Part shown: positions 52,335-62,277 of the stretch, piece after piece
Layout: the number at the start of each line of letters is the position of its first letter
Numbering within the stretch: position 1 is the stretch's first letter
From: UBA4486 sp041984885
GTDB lineage: Bacteria > Pseudomonadota > Gammaproteobacteria > Eutrophobiales > Eutrophobiaceae
DNA length: 64,000 bases
Direction: 5' to 3'
Assembly: GCA_041984885.1 (NCBI GenBank)
Contig: JBHIXH010000005.1
Location: 1 to 64,000, forward strand
Translations under genes and position numbers: made by a program
Notes under the pieces: generated by a model
What the model was told of the DNA's origin: nothing
The model's database searches: none
The model's input: the letters and a program-made list of their open reading frames with translations, nothing else

Positions 52335-54467
52335 CTAGTTGTTGAACTTGATGATTAAATCGAAGAAGTCGTCAGCAGGTACGGGTTTCGAAAACAGGTA
52401 TCCCTGCGCATAATCCAGGCCTGCGTCCTTGAGTAAGGACAACTGCTCCTCGGTTTCAACGCCTTCCGCCACCACCTTGATACCAAGCTTGTGCGCCATC
52501 AGGATCATGGCCTCGCATAACACCAGGTCATTTTTGTTTTTTTCCAGCGTGCTGACAAAGCTACGGTCTATTTTCAGGTAGTCGACGTCAAATTTTTTCA
52601 GATATGAGAGAGAGGAGTAGCCTGTGCCAAAATCATCTATGGCTATAGGCATATTGGCTGCACTCAGTTCACCGAGCTTCTGGTTGGTCACCTGGTTACT
52701 TTCGAGAAACAGATTCTCGGTGATCTCGATTATCAGACTTTCTCCGGGCAGCCCTCTTTGTTTCAGTTGTTCTGCCCATTTTTTGGGATCAAATATATTG
52801 TCCTTGAACTGTGCAGGAGACGAATTGATACTGACCTGAAAATCCGGATTTACGCTGCTGCGCAATTCATTTGTCATCTGCAATGCCTGATTAAACACCC
52901 AGTTGCCGATTTTCGAGATGACACCGCAGTTTTCGGCTATATGGATAAAAGAATCCGGTTTTACCTCGCCCAGCAACGGATGCTCCCAACGCAGTAACGC
53001 TTCGGCCTTGCAAATATTACCGGTCGTCATATCAATGATGGGCTGATAATGTAATATGAAATCCTGTTGTTCGACCGCACTGCGTATAGCAGTAATCATT
53101 GCCGTGCGTTTTCTCGCACTATCCTGCATTGATTGGGTGAAATAGCTGATTTGACTGCGACCATGTTGTTTGGCGCTATACATCGCCTGGTCGGCATTTT
53201 TCATCAACTCTGCAACGTCTTTGCCATCTTTCGGATAGAAGGTGACGCCTATACTGGAGGAAATAGTGACGTCTTTCTGCGCCAGTTTGAATGGCGTATT
53301 GATTTTCTTCAGTATCTCGGTGGTCACTCTCTCCACGGCATAGACATCTTCAAGTTCATCCATGATGATCGTGAATTCATCACCGCCGATTCGAGATGCT
53401 GTGTCGGTCAGGCGCAGGCACGACTTGATCCGGTTGGCTACCTCTTTTAGTAATATATCACCCTGATCGTGACCGAGCTCATCGTTCACATTTTTAAAAT
53501 AATCCAGATCCATAAATATCAGAGAAAAGGGCAGGCCGCTGCGATCTGACTTGATTGTGGTCTGCGACAGTTTTTCCATAAACATGTTGCGGTTTGGTAA
53601 TCTGGTTACATGATCAAAGTTTGCCTGTTGCCAGATTTTCCTTTCGGCATTTTTTTCGTCAGAGACAATCTCAAAAGTGTAAATTCTGAAAGTGGCTTCG
53701 CCAAGTTCATCGTACAGGGATACGATGTCGACCCAGAGCAGTTGATCATTGTCCGGGCCGGAACGAACCCACAGTTCACCCTGCCAGGTGCCTGATTGCT
53801 TTATCGCGTGTTCCTGGGCATGTAATAACTCCTTGTCATTTTTATACGAAATGACAATGTCAATATTCTTGCCGTTGATCTCTTCCTGGTCGAGGCCGGT
53901 GAGAATATTAAATTTTCGATTGCACATCACAATATAACCGTCGGCGTCAGTAACAAGCACGGACTGGCCAAGTGCCTGGAAAACCGTGTTGTTCAATTCC
54001 AGCCTGGTTTGCGTGTTGAAAAGTTTACTGTCGTCACGCAAATACATCAGGAAAGCAGGCGGTTCATTATTGACCGGTGTGCAACAGGAGATTTCTATTT
54101 CGGCGTGAAACTCCTCGCCATCTTTCATGGCAACCAATGTCTGTTCACGATGGTTGCGACCTGACTTGACCATATCCAGGATCATGTTCGGCTGAATGGC
54201 CACTGCAGCCGGTTTTGCATACAGGCAGGAGAAATGCCGACCGATTATGTCTTTTTTGCTGTATCCGAGAAAGCTTTCAGCCGTGTCATTCCAGTTGGTA
54301 ATGTTACCAGCGTTATCGAGAATGAGATAAACGCCGGATTCAAGCGCATCAACAAATTCCAGTCCAAGTGCATTACGTGAACTCAGATCAATACCAGAGT
54401 CGTTCGCACTAGCTGAACCGGTGGCAGGCGCTGTCTTCAGCATTGAATAATTTGTACCAGATGTCAT
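52335..54467 (-). CDS. PAS-PAS-GGDEF-EAL cyclic-di-GMP enzyme
   Basis: A 710-residue soluble protein. Two PAS domains (about 45-165 and 165-285) lead to a GGDEF domain with SRIGGDEFTI and I-site RLTD, and an EAL domain with EALLRWEHP, EITENLF, DDFGTGYSSLSYLKKF, KIDRSFV, VVAEGVET and AQGYLFSKP, so both active sites look complete. It can make and break cyclic-di-GMP, with PAS sensing redox, oxygen or a ligand. No membrane segment is seen. It is encoded alone, ending just past tRNA-Leu. Confidence 0.95.
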   Translation of the reverse strand: MTSGTNYSMLKTAPATGSASANDSGIDLSSRNALGLEFVDALESGVYLILDNAGNITNWNDTAESFLGYSKKDIIGRHFSCLYAKPAAVAIQPNMILDMVKSGRNHREQTLVAMKDGEEFHAEIEISCCTPVNNEPPAFLMYLRDDSKLFNTQTRLELNNTVFQALGQSVLVTDADGYIVMCNRKFNILTGLDQEEINGKNIDIVISYKNDKELLHAQEHAIKQSGTWQGELWVRSGPDNDQLLWVDIVSLYDELGEATFRIYTFEIVSDEKNAERKIWQQANFDHVTRLPNRNMFMEKLSQTTIKSDRSGLPFSLIFMDLDYFKNVNDELGHDQGDILLKEVANRIKSCLRLTDTASRIGGDEFTIIMDELEDVYAVERVTTEILKKINTPFKLAQKDVTISSSIGVTFYPKDGKDVAELMKNADQAMYSAKQHGRSQISYFTQSMQDSARKRTAMITAIRSAVEQQDFILHYQPIIDMTTGNICKAEALLRWEHPLLGEVKPDSFIHIAENCGVISKIGNWVFNQALQMTNELRSSVNPDFQVSINSSPAQFKDNIFDPKKWAEQLKQRGLPGESLIIEITENLFLESNQVTNQKLGELSAANMPIAIDDFGTGYSSLSYLKKFDVDYLKIDRSFVSTLEKNKNDLVLCEAMILMAHKLGIKVVAEGVETEEQLSLLKDAGLDYAQGYLFSKPVPADDFFDLIIKFNN

Positions 54468-54602
54468 AGGTCAATCAGAATTCCTTTCCATTCATTGATG
54501 TATCGACCTGAACGGGAAAATTCTTAAGCAGAAATACCGGTGAAACAGCCCGCCTGAATGCGCGCTATTTACTTGGAAAATAAATACAGAAAGGAAGGTA
54601 AA

Positions 54603-57600
54603 TTATTGTATAACGGGGAATTTTAGTGTAAACGTTGTGCCGCTGCTGCCGTCAGAGGTGCAGCTGATATTGCCGTTATGCCGCTCCATGATCCGGTCTA
54701 CGACGGCAAGACCGATACCCATACCCGCGTACTGCTGTCGTGGATTCAGGCGCGCAAAGATTCGGAATATATCTTGTGTCTTGTCTGGATCGATGCCAAT
54801 GCCATTGTCTTTGACATCGATTAAATAATATTCACTTTCCATCCTGAATTTAATCTCGATCTTAAGCGGAAAAGTCGATTTAAAACGAACGGCATTGACC
54901 AGCAGTTCCTCAAGCACCTGAATGATCTGTTTTTCATCACAGACAATGTCGGGCAAGTTGTCAACAATGATTTCCGGATCCGCTGTTTCCAGCAACTCGG
55001 CAATATTATTTCGCGCCCTCTGTAACATCGAGTTCAGGCTGATGCGTGTCATGTCCTGACCACGCGTGTTCACCCTGGAGTATTCCAGCATGCCGTTTTG
55101 CATTGTGCCGAGTCGTTCCAGAGACTGTTTCAGCATGTCCAGGTACTCGACAGATTCCTTATCACTGCTCTGTTTTACTTTTTCTTCAAGCAGTTCAATG
55201 AAGCTGGACATATTACGCAGCGGCTCATTGATATCATGGGATACAGCATAGGCATAGGACTGCAGACGCTGGTTTTTTTGAATCAGGTCAGCCTTTTCGC
55301 GGACGGCGTTGATATTCACAAAAGTCACAATCAGGCCATCCATCTTGTGATGTTCATTGATGAACGGATCAATGCCCATCAGGTACCAGTTGCCGTCCAG
55401 GTCCTCGACCTCATATTCTGCATGTTTCTCCGATTGCTGAACCTCGGTCAACATGCCAATAAAGTCATTGGCCTTGATATTGCGGTTTAAATGGGTGATT
55501 GGGCGACCGATGTCCTGGTTCAGCAGGCTGAATATCCTGGCGACAGCCGGCGTAAATTTACGAATGTTCAGATCCTGGTCAAGAAAGATTGTGCCAATAT
55601 CGGTGCTGGCCAGCAGATTATCCATATCCGATGTCAGTTGCGAGAGTTCAGAAATTTTTTCCTCATGTTCGCGATTTAACGTATGCAATTCCTCATTGAC
55701 GGAGTGTAATTCCTCGTTTGTGCTTTGCAGTTCTTCATTCGAGGCCATCAGTTCCTCGTTTGTACTCTGCAATTCTTCATAACTGGTTTCCAGTTCTTCG
55801 ACCGTCGATTGCAGATTTTCGCGCGTGTAATGCAGTTCCTGTTCCAGGTTAACGATCTGATCCATGGCCGCTTCCTCGGAGTTGAACCCCTGCGGCAGCC
55901 TGGCGAGTTGAGATGTAGTTACTGCCGGTGGTTGTCCTTCAGGCGCGTCCGGTTGCTGATCAATAACCTTATCGGCCTCTGCGAAATTAATCAGGATCAA
56001 TTTTTGTGTTTTTGCGCTGCTGATGTGGGTGAATGTTACACGTAGTATCCTGACATCTGTTTCCGACAGGTTGACTCTAATGCCGCCATAGCTGATCGGG
56101 CCTTTTTCGTCTTTCATTCGTATCAGCCCGGTTGAAATCGCCATGCGTAATGACGGGTGAACCAGTCGGTTCAGGTTCATGCTGGTCACTCCACTGGGCA
56201 TGTGGAAATAGATGGAGGCGTTGCCAAAGATGTGCAACAACTTGCCCTCGGTGCTGACGAGAACGCTCTCGGGGGCAAATTTTTCCAGCATGAAATCGTA
56301 TGCACGTATCAAATCCGGATCCCTGCCTATCGTCCGCGTATCGCTGGATTTTTCCGCGTCATTGGTGAAGATAACCTTATGTTCTTTTTTCTTGTCCGAA
56401 TTATTGAAGGTGAAACGGTTGGCAAATGTCGAGATCCGGATGTCGCGCCGCTTTGTATAGATACGGTGAATATTACTGACCACATTAAATTCATTCTTGA
56501 TGTCTGCCAGTGATTCGCTCGGCCCGAGAAATAAATAGCCGCCGGTTTTCAGCGCGAAGTGAAACGAATGGATTGCCATTCTCTGCGCATGCGAACGAAA
56601 ATAGATCAGAAGATTGCGACAGCAGATTAAATCGATCTTCGTGAACGGGGGTTCACTGATGAGATTTTGGCGGGCAAACACCACGATCTTCCTGATTTCG
56701 GACGAGATACGAAATGAGGTTTCGTCAATACTGCGGAAATACCGACCAATACGTGCCTGTCCGAGACCGGATAATGACGTTAATGTATAAACACCGTTGC
56801 TCGCAATCTTTAATGAGGGTTCGTGCACATCGGTGGCAAAGATACGTACGTTCACCGGACGTTGCATCTCGGTCAGTTTTTCATGGATCAAAATTGCCAT
56901 GGTATAGGCTTCTTCGCCGGTGGCGCAGCCGGCAATCCAGATGCGTAGCTCATCACTCGTCGTTACTTTTTCGGCGAGTGCGGGCAGGGCTGATGTCTGT
57001 AATTCTTCCCAGGCACTCTGATCACGCAGAAATTCGGTAACCCCGATTAACAGGTCAAGATAAAGATTTGTCTGCTCTTCTGTGTCTTGCGTGACCAGCT
57101 CAATGTACTCATCCAGCGCGCGTAACCCGAGCAGGGCCATGCGACGTTCAATACGTCGATTGATCGTGGCAGGTTTATATTCCTCAAAATTGACATCAAA
57201 GACTTTATTCAGGACCTCATGAATCGGTGAATACAGTTCATGAAAATTCTCATCATTTTTGTTAGCGGTATCCTTCTTATCGCTGGTAGATGCATGTTTT
57301 ACATAGTCGACAATTAACGCGGGCATATCCTGTGCACGCAACACACGATCGACGGCGCCGGTCAGGATGGCGCTGTTCGGCATGCTGTCGAAATCCGCCG
57401 TCGATGGTTCCTGCGCAAGCACCAGGCCGCCCTGCTCATGGATGGCGCGGATACCGAGCGCGCCATCACTGCCGCTGCCGGAGAGTATGACGCCGATTGA
57501 GTTTGGGCCGGCTTCTTCCGCCAGAGATCGGAAAAAGATATCGATGGGCAGATTGAGTACGTTTTTCTCGCGATCCGACAGCTGCAGCCTGCCGTCCGCG

Positions 57601-57863
57601 TAACGGATTTCCTTGTTCGGGGGGATCAGGTAGACCGAGTCCGGCTTCACCTCCATTCTGTTTTCGGCCAGTTGAATCGGCATCTCCGTATACCGGCCCA
57701 GCAATTCATCCATGATGCTTTTATGATCCGGTGCTAAATGTTGAATGACGATATACGACATCCCGGTATTTTTCGGGACATAGCTAAAAAAGGATTCAAG
57801 CGCTGCCAGACCGCCAGCTGAAGCGCCGATCGCAACTATAAAATGATCTTTTGAGGTGGTCAT
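54603..57863 (-). CDS. CheB-CheR-PAS-histidine kinase fusion
   Basis: A 1086-residue hybrid. A CheB methylesterase domain (about 1-195) has Ser15 in GASAGG, His near 42 and Asp in GSGSDGA. A CheR methyltransferase domain (about 205-480) has the SAM motif GCATGEEAYT and CCRNLLIYF. A strong coiled coil of repeated EELxSTNEEL units (about 680-735) leads to a PAS domain and a HisKA/HATPase kinase with the phospho-His in SHDINEPLRN. It has no receiver; the neighbouring single REC (57993-58409) probably receives the phosphate. AGGGAGAAG precedes the ATG. Confidence 0.93.
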   Translation of the reverse strand: MTTSKDHFIVAIGASAGGLAALESFFSYVPKNTGMSYIVIQHLAPDHKSIMDELLGRYTEMPIQLAENRMEVKPDSVYLIPPNKEIRYADGRLQLSDREKNVLNLPIDIFFRSLAEEAGPNSIGVILSGSGSDGALGIRAIHEQGGLVLAQEPSTADFDSMPNSAILTGAVDRVLRAQDMPALIVDYVKHASTSDKKDTANKNDENFHELYSPIHEVLNKVFDVNFEEYKPATINRRIERRMALLGLRALDEYIELVTQDTEEQTNLYLDLLIGVTEFLRDQSAWEELQTSALPALAEKVTTSDELRIWIAGCATGEEAYTMAILIHEKLTEMQRPVNVRIFATDVHEPSLKIASNGVYTLTSLSGLGQARIGRYFRSIDETSFRISSEIRKIVVFARQNLISEPPFTKIDLICCRNLLIYFRSHAQRMAIHSFHFALKTGGYLFLGPSESLADIKNEFNVVSNIHRIYTKRRDIRISTFANRFTFNNSDKKKEHKVIFTNDAEKSSDTRTIGRDPDLIRAYDFMLEKFAPESVLVSTEGKLLHIFGNASIYFHMPSGVTSMNLNRLVHPSLRMAISTGLIRMKDEKGPISYGGIRVNLSETDVRILRVTFTHISSAKTQKLILINFAEADKVIDQQPDAPEGQPPAVTTSQLARLPQGFNSEEAAMDQIVNLEQELHYTRENLQSTVEELETSYEELQSTNEELMASNEELQSTNEELHSVNEELHTLNREHEEKISELSQLTSDMDNLLASTDIGTIFLDQDLNIRKFTPAVARIFSLLNQDIGRPITHLNRNIKANDFIGMLTEVQQSEKHAEYEVEDLDGNWYLMGIDPFINEHHKMDGLIVTFVNINAVREKADLIQKNQRLQSYAYAVSHDINEPLRNMSSFIELLEEKVKQSSDKESVEYLDMLKQSLERLGTMQNGMLEYSRVNTRGQDMTRISLNSMLQRARNNIAELLETADPEIIVDNLPDIVCDEKQIIQVLEELLVNAVRFKSTFPLKIEIKFRMESEYYLIDVKDNGIGIDPDKTQDIFRIFARLNPRQQYAGMGIGLAVVDRIMERHNGNISCTSDGSSGTTFTLKFPVIQ

Positions 57864-57992
57864 TTTACTTCTCCCTTCGGATCAGCCGTCATCCTGATTC
57901 AGGTTCCTCAGCCAGTTCCTTCGACAGAGTCTAAATTAAATCGGTTGAATAGTCTGAATTTTTTCCCGGATTTTTCTGTTTCTATTCAGGCC

Positions 57993-58409
57993 TTAACAGT
58001 TTTTGTTAATTTTATGATACAGATTAGGGACAAGTCTCGAAAGTTCAACCGGGTCTATCGGTTTGCTGATTGTGCCATTGACATGCTCGTTCTCCTGGCA
58101 AAGTTCCAGTACATGGGGAAACGGCGTTGGACTCAGCAGCATAATGATTTTAGGCAGCCTGTTATTCAACCGTTCCGCCGATTCGCGAATGAAGTCCCAA
58201 CCATCCATGCCGGGCATATTGATATCGAGCAGAATCATATCCGGGAAATTCGGTGTGTCCTCTGACTCCAGCAGGTACTCATACGCCTGCCTGGCATCCA
58301 GAAAGTCGAGCAGTTGTTCCGTCAGGTTGGCCTGACGGATCGCAATCTTGTGTAGATATAAATCTGCCTCGTTATCGTCGACTAACAGAATGGAATCAAG
58401 CATGGCCAT
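57993..58409 (-). CDS. Stand-alone response regulator, partner of the CheB/CheR kinase
   Basis: A 138-residue single REC domain with LLVDDNEADLYL (acidic pocket), phospho-acceptor Asp in MILLDINMPGMDG, and Lys in ISKPID. It is of the Rcp1-like type. The gene is 129 bases upstream of the CheB-CheR-kinase on the same strand, so the two probably form a signalling pair. The start could be the first ATG or one two codons later; neither has a clear ribosome binding site. Confidence 0.92.
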   Translation of the reverse strand: MAMLDSILLVDDNEADLYLHKIAIRQANLTEQLLDFLDARQAYEYLLESEDTPNFPDMILLDINMPGMDGWDFIRESAERLNNRLPKIIMLLSPTPFPHVLELCQENEHVNGTISKPIDPVELSRLVPNLYHKINKNC

Positions 58410-58572
58410 TCGCAGAAAAAGGGCAGGCCATCGGACGGTGCTGCTGTTGCAGTCGACTCAGGTTAATCATGAAAATTCCCTGTTCCATCTCTTTATTGTA
58501 GTCGTATTAACTCCACAGTGAATGTAAAAGCGTATCGGCATTTCTGAAACAGCCCGGCGACATTCCGGCCAG

Positions 58573-59007
58573 TCAGATGTGACTGTTCTCAACAATGTCG
58601 GAAAACAGCGGTACAAGCCGTTTCAGCAACCGGTTCTGTGCGCCGGTTGGTACACCGACTGCTTCCATTGCCTCGATCAGGTTTTCCGAGACCGCATAAA
58701 AATCCGCATCATCGAGTTGCATGCCTTTATGCGTACGTGCCATTGTGTCACCCGTGTATTCACATGGGCCATCCATTAAATGACACAGATGTTCCGTTGT
58801 TTTTTCCATGAAACGGTCGATGTTCGACTCGGCCCAATAATGGTTAACTCGTGCGTCATCAGCAAGATTCCAGACAAATTGTTCCATAACCGCATTCAGT
58901 GTCTGCATGCCACCAAAATCATCAAACAGCGTCGTCGCACTCGCTGGTATTGGCATGATGCAAAAACCGGTGTATAGGATCAGGTTGAGCTTTACGGTTT
59001 TACACAT
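58573..59007 (-). CDS. Exported group 1 truncated haemoglobin
   Basis: A 144-residue 2-on-2 globin (core about 26-140) with proximal His93 in RTHKGM and the LFDDFGG opening. Unlike most truncated haemoglobins it carries a signal peptide (about 1-24, ending PASA), so it should act in the periplasm, likely on O2, NO or peroxide. The position of the usual B10 Tyr seems to be Phe44 by alignment, which is inference. GGGAG precedes the ATG. It is the last gene of the cupredoxin operon, 14 bases after DUF3034. Confidence 0.88.
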   Translation of the reverse strand: MCKTVKLNLILYTGFCIMPIPASATTLFDDFGGMQTLNAVMEQFVWNLADDARVNHYWAESNIDRFMEKTTEHLCHLMDGPCEYTGDTMARTHKGMQLDDADFYAVSENLIEAMEAVGVPTGAQNRLLKRLVPLFSDIVENSHI

Positions 59008-59021
59008 AATAAACTCCCGGG

Positions 59022-59894
59022 TTAGTACGCAATTTCCAATGACAGGTACCAGCCTTGCTGGTCATCAAGCGTGGCGACGGTACCAAGGTCTGCGTAGGCA
59101 CCGACAATGGAGACATGCTTGTTGGGAAAGATGCCAACAAACACATCGAACCAGTCGTCCTGATCGGTAAAGCCGAGGTTGTTCGGATGTTGACGATACT
59201 CGGCGCCGACGGCGATATAGCGGTTGAGAAAGATGCCGGCTGTGCCTTCAAATACCAGCTCCCGATCGTCATCGCGGTCACCGCCAAAACCGATTAATCC
59301 GCCCTGGTTGGCCCGGGTCCAGCGTACGGTAGCGTTGGCAAAGATGTTACGGTCAAACGGTCCGGCCAACCACAGCTTCGTCGCACTGAGATAGTATTCG
59401 AAGTCGCTGTCACGCACGGCACCGACGGCGCGTGGTACAAAAAAATCCAGATGGTGTTTGTACTGTACACCGAATGTCACCTGGGGTAATTGTTCCAGGA
59501 TCAAGTCACCGAACAGTCTTAACTTAAATCCGTAGATGTTCTGTCTTAATTCGGTGTCAGGCAAGCCCAGCGCATCGGCAAGTGTGCTTGTGTCAAACTT
59601 TTGATGCGCCACCGACAGTTCCACGCGGTTGTTATAACTGACAGATGCGCCATACGCTGACAGGGAGTAATCGTCGAGTTGCAGGTTAGTGCCGAATGCC
59701 GCCGCACCGAACTCGTCGATTGAACCATAGCCGGTCAGCACGGCCCAGGGAACGATACCACCGCCGGCCTGACCTTCAATCTGCGTGGCTCCACCGGTGG
59801 CCAGGATACGACTGGTCGCATGGGATACAGTTGGGCCTGAAAGCACTGCCATGCAGACGAGGAGAGAATAACAACGCTTGATGTCGAGATTCAT
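59022..59894 (-). CDS. DUF3034 outer-membrane beta-barrel protein
   Basis: A 290-residue protein with a signal peptide (about 1-26) and long alternating beta strands ending in a C-terminal aromatic (LSLEIAY), typical of outer-membrane barrels. The motif LATGGATQIEGQAGGGIVPWAVLTGYG-like opening, YGASVSYNNRVELSVAHQKF and LFGDLILEQLPQV match DUF3034. Function unknown. It starts one base after the upstream GGDEF-EAL gene. Confidence 0.86.
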   Translation of the reverse strand: MNLDIKRCYSLLVCMAVLSGPTVSHATSRILATGGATQIEGQAGGGIVPWAVLTGYGSIDEFGAAAFGTNLQLDDYSLSAYGASVSYNNRVELSVAHQKFDTSTLADALGLPDTELRQNIYGFKLRLFGDLILEQLPQVTFGVQYKHHLDFFVPRAVGAVRDSDFEYYLSATKLWLAGPFDRNIFANATVRWTRANQGGLIGFGGDRDDDRELVFEGTAGIFLNRYIAVGAEYRQHPNNLGFTDQDDWFDVFVGIFPNKHVSIVGAYADLGTVATLDDQQGWYLSLEIAY

Positions 59895-59895
59895 C

Positions 59896-62277
59896 TTATG
59901 CCGCCTCGCTCTCGTTCAGCTGATACACACCGTTTATCTTTTTGTACCAGTTGGTAAATTCTTCAGCGGGCAGGGGTTTACTGAAGAGGTAACCCTGTCC
60001 CTTGTTACACCCGTAAGCATGCAAAATACTTGCCCCGGTCATTGTTTCCACGCCTTCTGCAATTACCTCGAGACCTAATGAATGGGCCAGGTCAATTGTC
60101 GAGTGCACAATCTTTTCATCCTGGCTGCCCGGTTTCAGGTTCAATACAAACGACTTGTCTATCTTCAATTCATCAACGGGCAGAGTTTTTAACTGAGTCA
60201 GGGAGGAATAGCCGGTGCCAAAGTCGTCAATCGAAATGCGAAAACCCTGCTGACGTAGATTGGTCAGAATCTTGTGCGCTGTCTCCGGCTCGTTCATGAC
60301 TGCGCTTTCGGTAATCTCAAGCACCAGTTGTGTCGAGGGCAAGCGGTGTTTGCCGAGTATTTGATTGAGTAATGTTGGCAGGCTTTTATTTAATAAATCG
60401 TTCGCTGACAGGTTGACGCTGATTTGCAAATTGATGCCGGCGTCAAGCCATTGACGACATTGCTCGGCAGATCGGGATAACACCCATTTGGTTAACTGAA
60501 AAATCTTGCCGGTCGACTCAAGTACCGATATGAACTCATCCGGCGGCATGAAACCGTATTTTGGGTGCATCCAGCGAACCAGTGCCTCGGCATGTTCTAT
60601 CGCACCGGTTTGCAAATCGACCTTGGGTTGATAGTTGAGTACAAATTGGTCAGCTACCAGTCCTTCTTCAAGGTCAGCAACGACCGCCAGTTGACGCCTG
60701 TGGTTTTTATCGCGCCCGATTTCGTACACGGCAGTATGCTCATGATGTTCTTTTGCATCGTATAACGCGATTTCGCAACGTCGCAGTAACTCGGTTCCAT
60801 TCTCGGCATGGGTCGGGAATTCGGCGATGCCGTAATAGAATTCAAGGTCAATCTGCATGTCTTCCAGTTCGACAGGAGCCGATAGCATTGGTCGTAATTT
60901 CCTGTTGAGCAGTTCCCTGGTTTGCTCAAGCCCGGTATTTTCCAGAATCAGCAGAAAATCATCGCCACCCAGGCGAGCCGCGGTGTCCGATTTACGCAGC
61001 CGTTGCGCCAGTCTGCGGGCGGTTTCCTTTAATATTACGTCACCGACATGATGACCAAGTGAGTCGTTGATTTGCTTGAAGCGGGACAAATCCATGATTA
61101 CCAGCGTAAATGGTGTGTTATTACGTCTTGAACGATGGATTGCGCTTTTGATTCTGTCCTGGGCCAGGTAGCGGTTTGGCAGATTTGTTAAATCATCATG
61201 ATAAGCCTGGTGAATGATACGCTGCTCACGATCGGCAATTTCCCGCTGCATCGTGTTCAATGTGGTAGCGAGATCACCGATTTCATCGTCGCTCCTGATC
61301 TCGATATTGACATCATAGTTACCTTCACCAATCTGCTTTGTTGCCTGAACGAGATCACGAATCGGGGAGAGCAGATGACTGGCGTAATAGGTTCCAAGTA
61401 ATATGGCACAACCTAATGCGGCCAGAAAAAACAGGATTAATTTGTTCTCCAGTTCCTCATAGGGGGCCAGCTCCTTTTCCAGCGATTTTTGTAAAATCAC
61501 ATACAGTTGATTATTTGAGAGTGACAAGGGTTTGATCCGCGTAAGAAACATTTCACCCTCAAACAGTGAAATCTGCTTGGTTGTTTGCTGTGTTTCCTTG
61601 AGATACTGCGAACCAAACAACGTCGTGATGAGCTTTTTTTCATCACGAATATCGAGTGTTGAGATAAACTGGTTATGATCAGTGCTACGGCCGTCATACA
61701 TGGATATTTCCAGGCCGGAGACATGCTTGATTTCCTCGGCCAGGCCGTCGTCAACGGCAAAACCCATCAGCAACCAGCCGATCTTGTCCGGCGCTGTTAC
61801 CGGCACACTGACGATCTGGTAATAGAGTCCTTCCAGAGACAGGATTGAAAACAGGTAATCCTCTTGTTGCAACTTCAGCACGAGCCTTATCCAGCTCGGT
61901 TCCAGTAAATAATCGATTGAAGTTAATGTGTTGCCTTTTACCTTGCCTTGCAGTCCGATAAACATGGCGACTGATGCACCGGCCCTGGCGGCATGGTTCT
62001 CCAGTGCCGAGGTAATCGTCGGCATGTCTTCGGAAGTAACGGCAGACTTTAGACCAAAATCATCGGCAAGGACCTGAACCGATTCTGATAACTGGTAAAA
62101 CCGTTGTTCCAGCAATTTATCAAAAATACTTTCTGTGACTTCCAGATCATCTGTTACCGACTGAAGGATGGTGGTTTCCGTCGTGACCAGTGTGGCCAGC
62201 ATCGTCACGGTCTGCGCCGCGCACATGCAGACAATCAGTAATAACAGTATCTTCTGGCGAAAACTGAGTTTAATCAC
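59896..62277 (-). CDS. Membrane sensor GGDEF-EAL protein with HAMP domain
   Basis: A 793-residue protein, with two membrane helices flanking a periplasmic sensor of about 250 residues, a HAMP domain, GGDEF and EAL. The cyclase motif is GGDDF with I-site RKSD; the fourth residue change (Glu to Asp) may weaken cyclase activity. The EAL side is complete (EALVRWMHP, LEITESAV, DDFGTGYSSL, KIDKSFV, IAEGVET). The start chosen is a GTG at 62277 that overlaps the stop of the cupredoxin gene (GTGATTAA); a GTG at 62310 gives 11 more residues. It sits between a cupredoxin and an outer-membrane protein in one operon. Confidence 0.93.
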   Translation of the reverse strand: MIKLSFRQKILLLLIVCMCAAQTVTMLATLVTTETTILQSVTDDLEVTESIFDKLLEQRFYQLSESVQVLADDFGLKSAVTSEDMPTITSALENHAARAGASVAMFIGLQGKVKGNTLTSIDYLLEPSWIRLVLKLQQEDYLFSILSLEGLYYQIVSVPVTAPDKIGWLLMGFAVDDGLAEEIKHVSGLEISMYDGRSTDHNQFISTLDIRDEKKLITTLFGSQYLKETQQTTKQISLFEGEMFLTRIKPLSLSNNQLYVILQKSLEKELAPYEELENKLILFFLAALGCAILLGTYYASHLLSPIRDLVQATKQIGEGNYDVNIEIRSDDEIGDLATTLNTMQREIADREQRIIHQAYHDDLTNLPNRYLAQDRIKSAIHRSRRNNTPFTLVIMDLSRFKQINDSLGHHVGDVILKETARRLAQRLRKSDTAARLGGDDFLLILENTGLEQTRELLNRKLRPMLSAPVELEDMQIDLEFYYGIAEFPTHAENGTELLRRCEIALYDAKEHHEHTAVYEIGRDKNHRRQLAVVADLEEGLVADQFVLNYQPKVDLQTGAIEHAEALVRWMHPKYGFMPPDEFISVLESTGKIFQLTKWVLSRSAEQCRQWLDAGINLQISVNLSANDLLNKSLPTLLNQILGKHRLPSTQLVLEITESAVMNEPETAHKILTNLRQQGFRISIDDFGTGYSSLTQLKTLPVDELKIDKSFVLNLKPGSQDEKIVHSTIDLAHSLGLEVIAEGVETMTGASILHAYGCNKGQGYLFSKPLPAEEFTNWYKKINGVYQLNESEAA

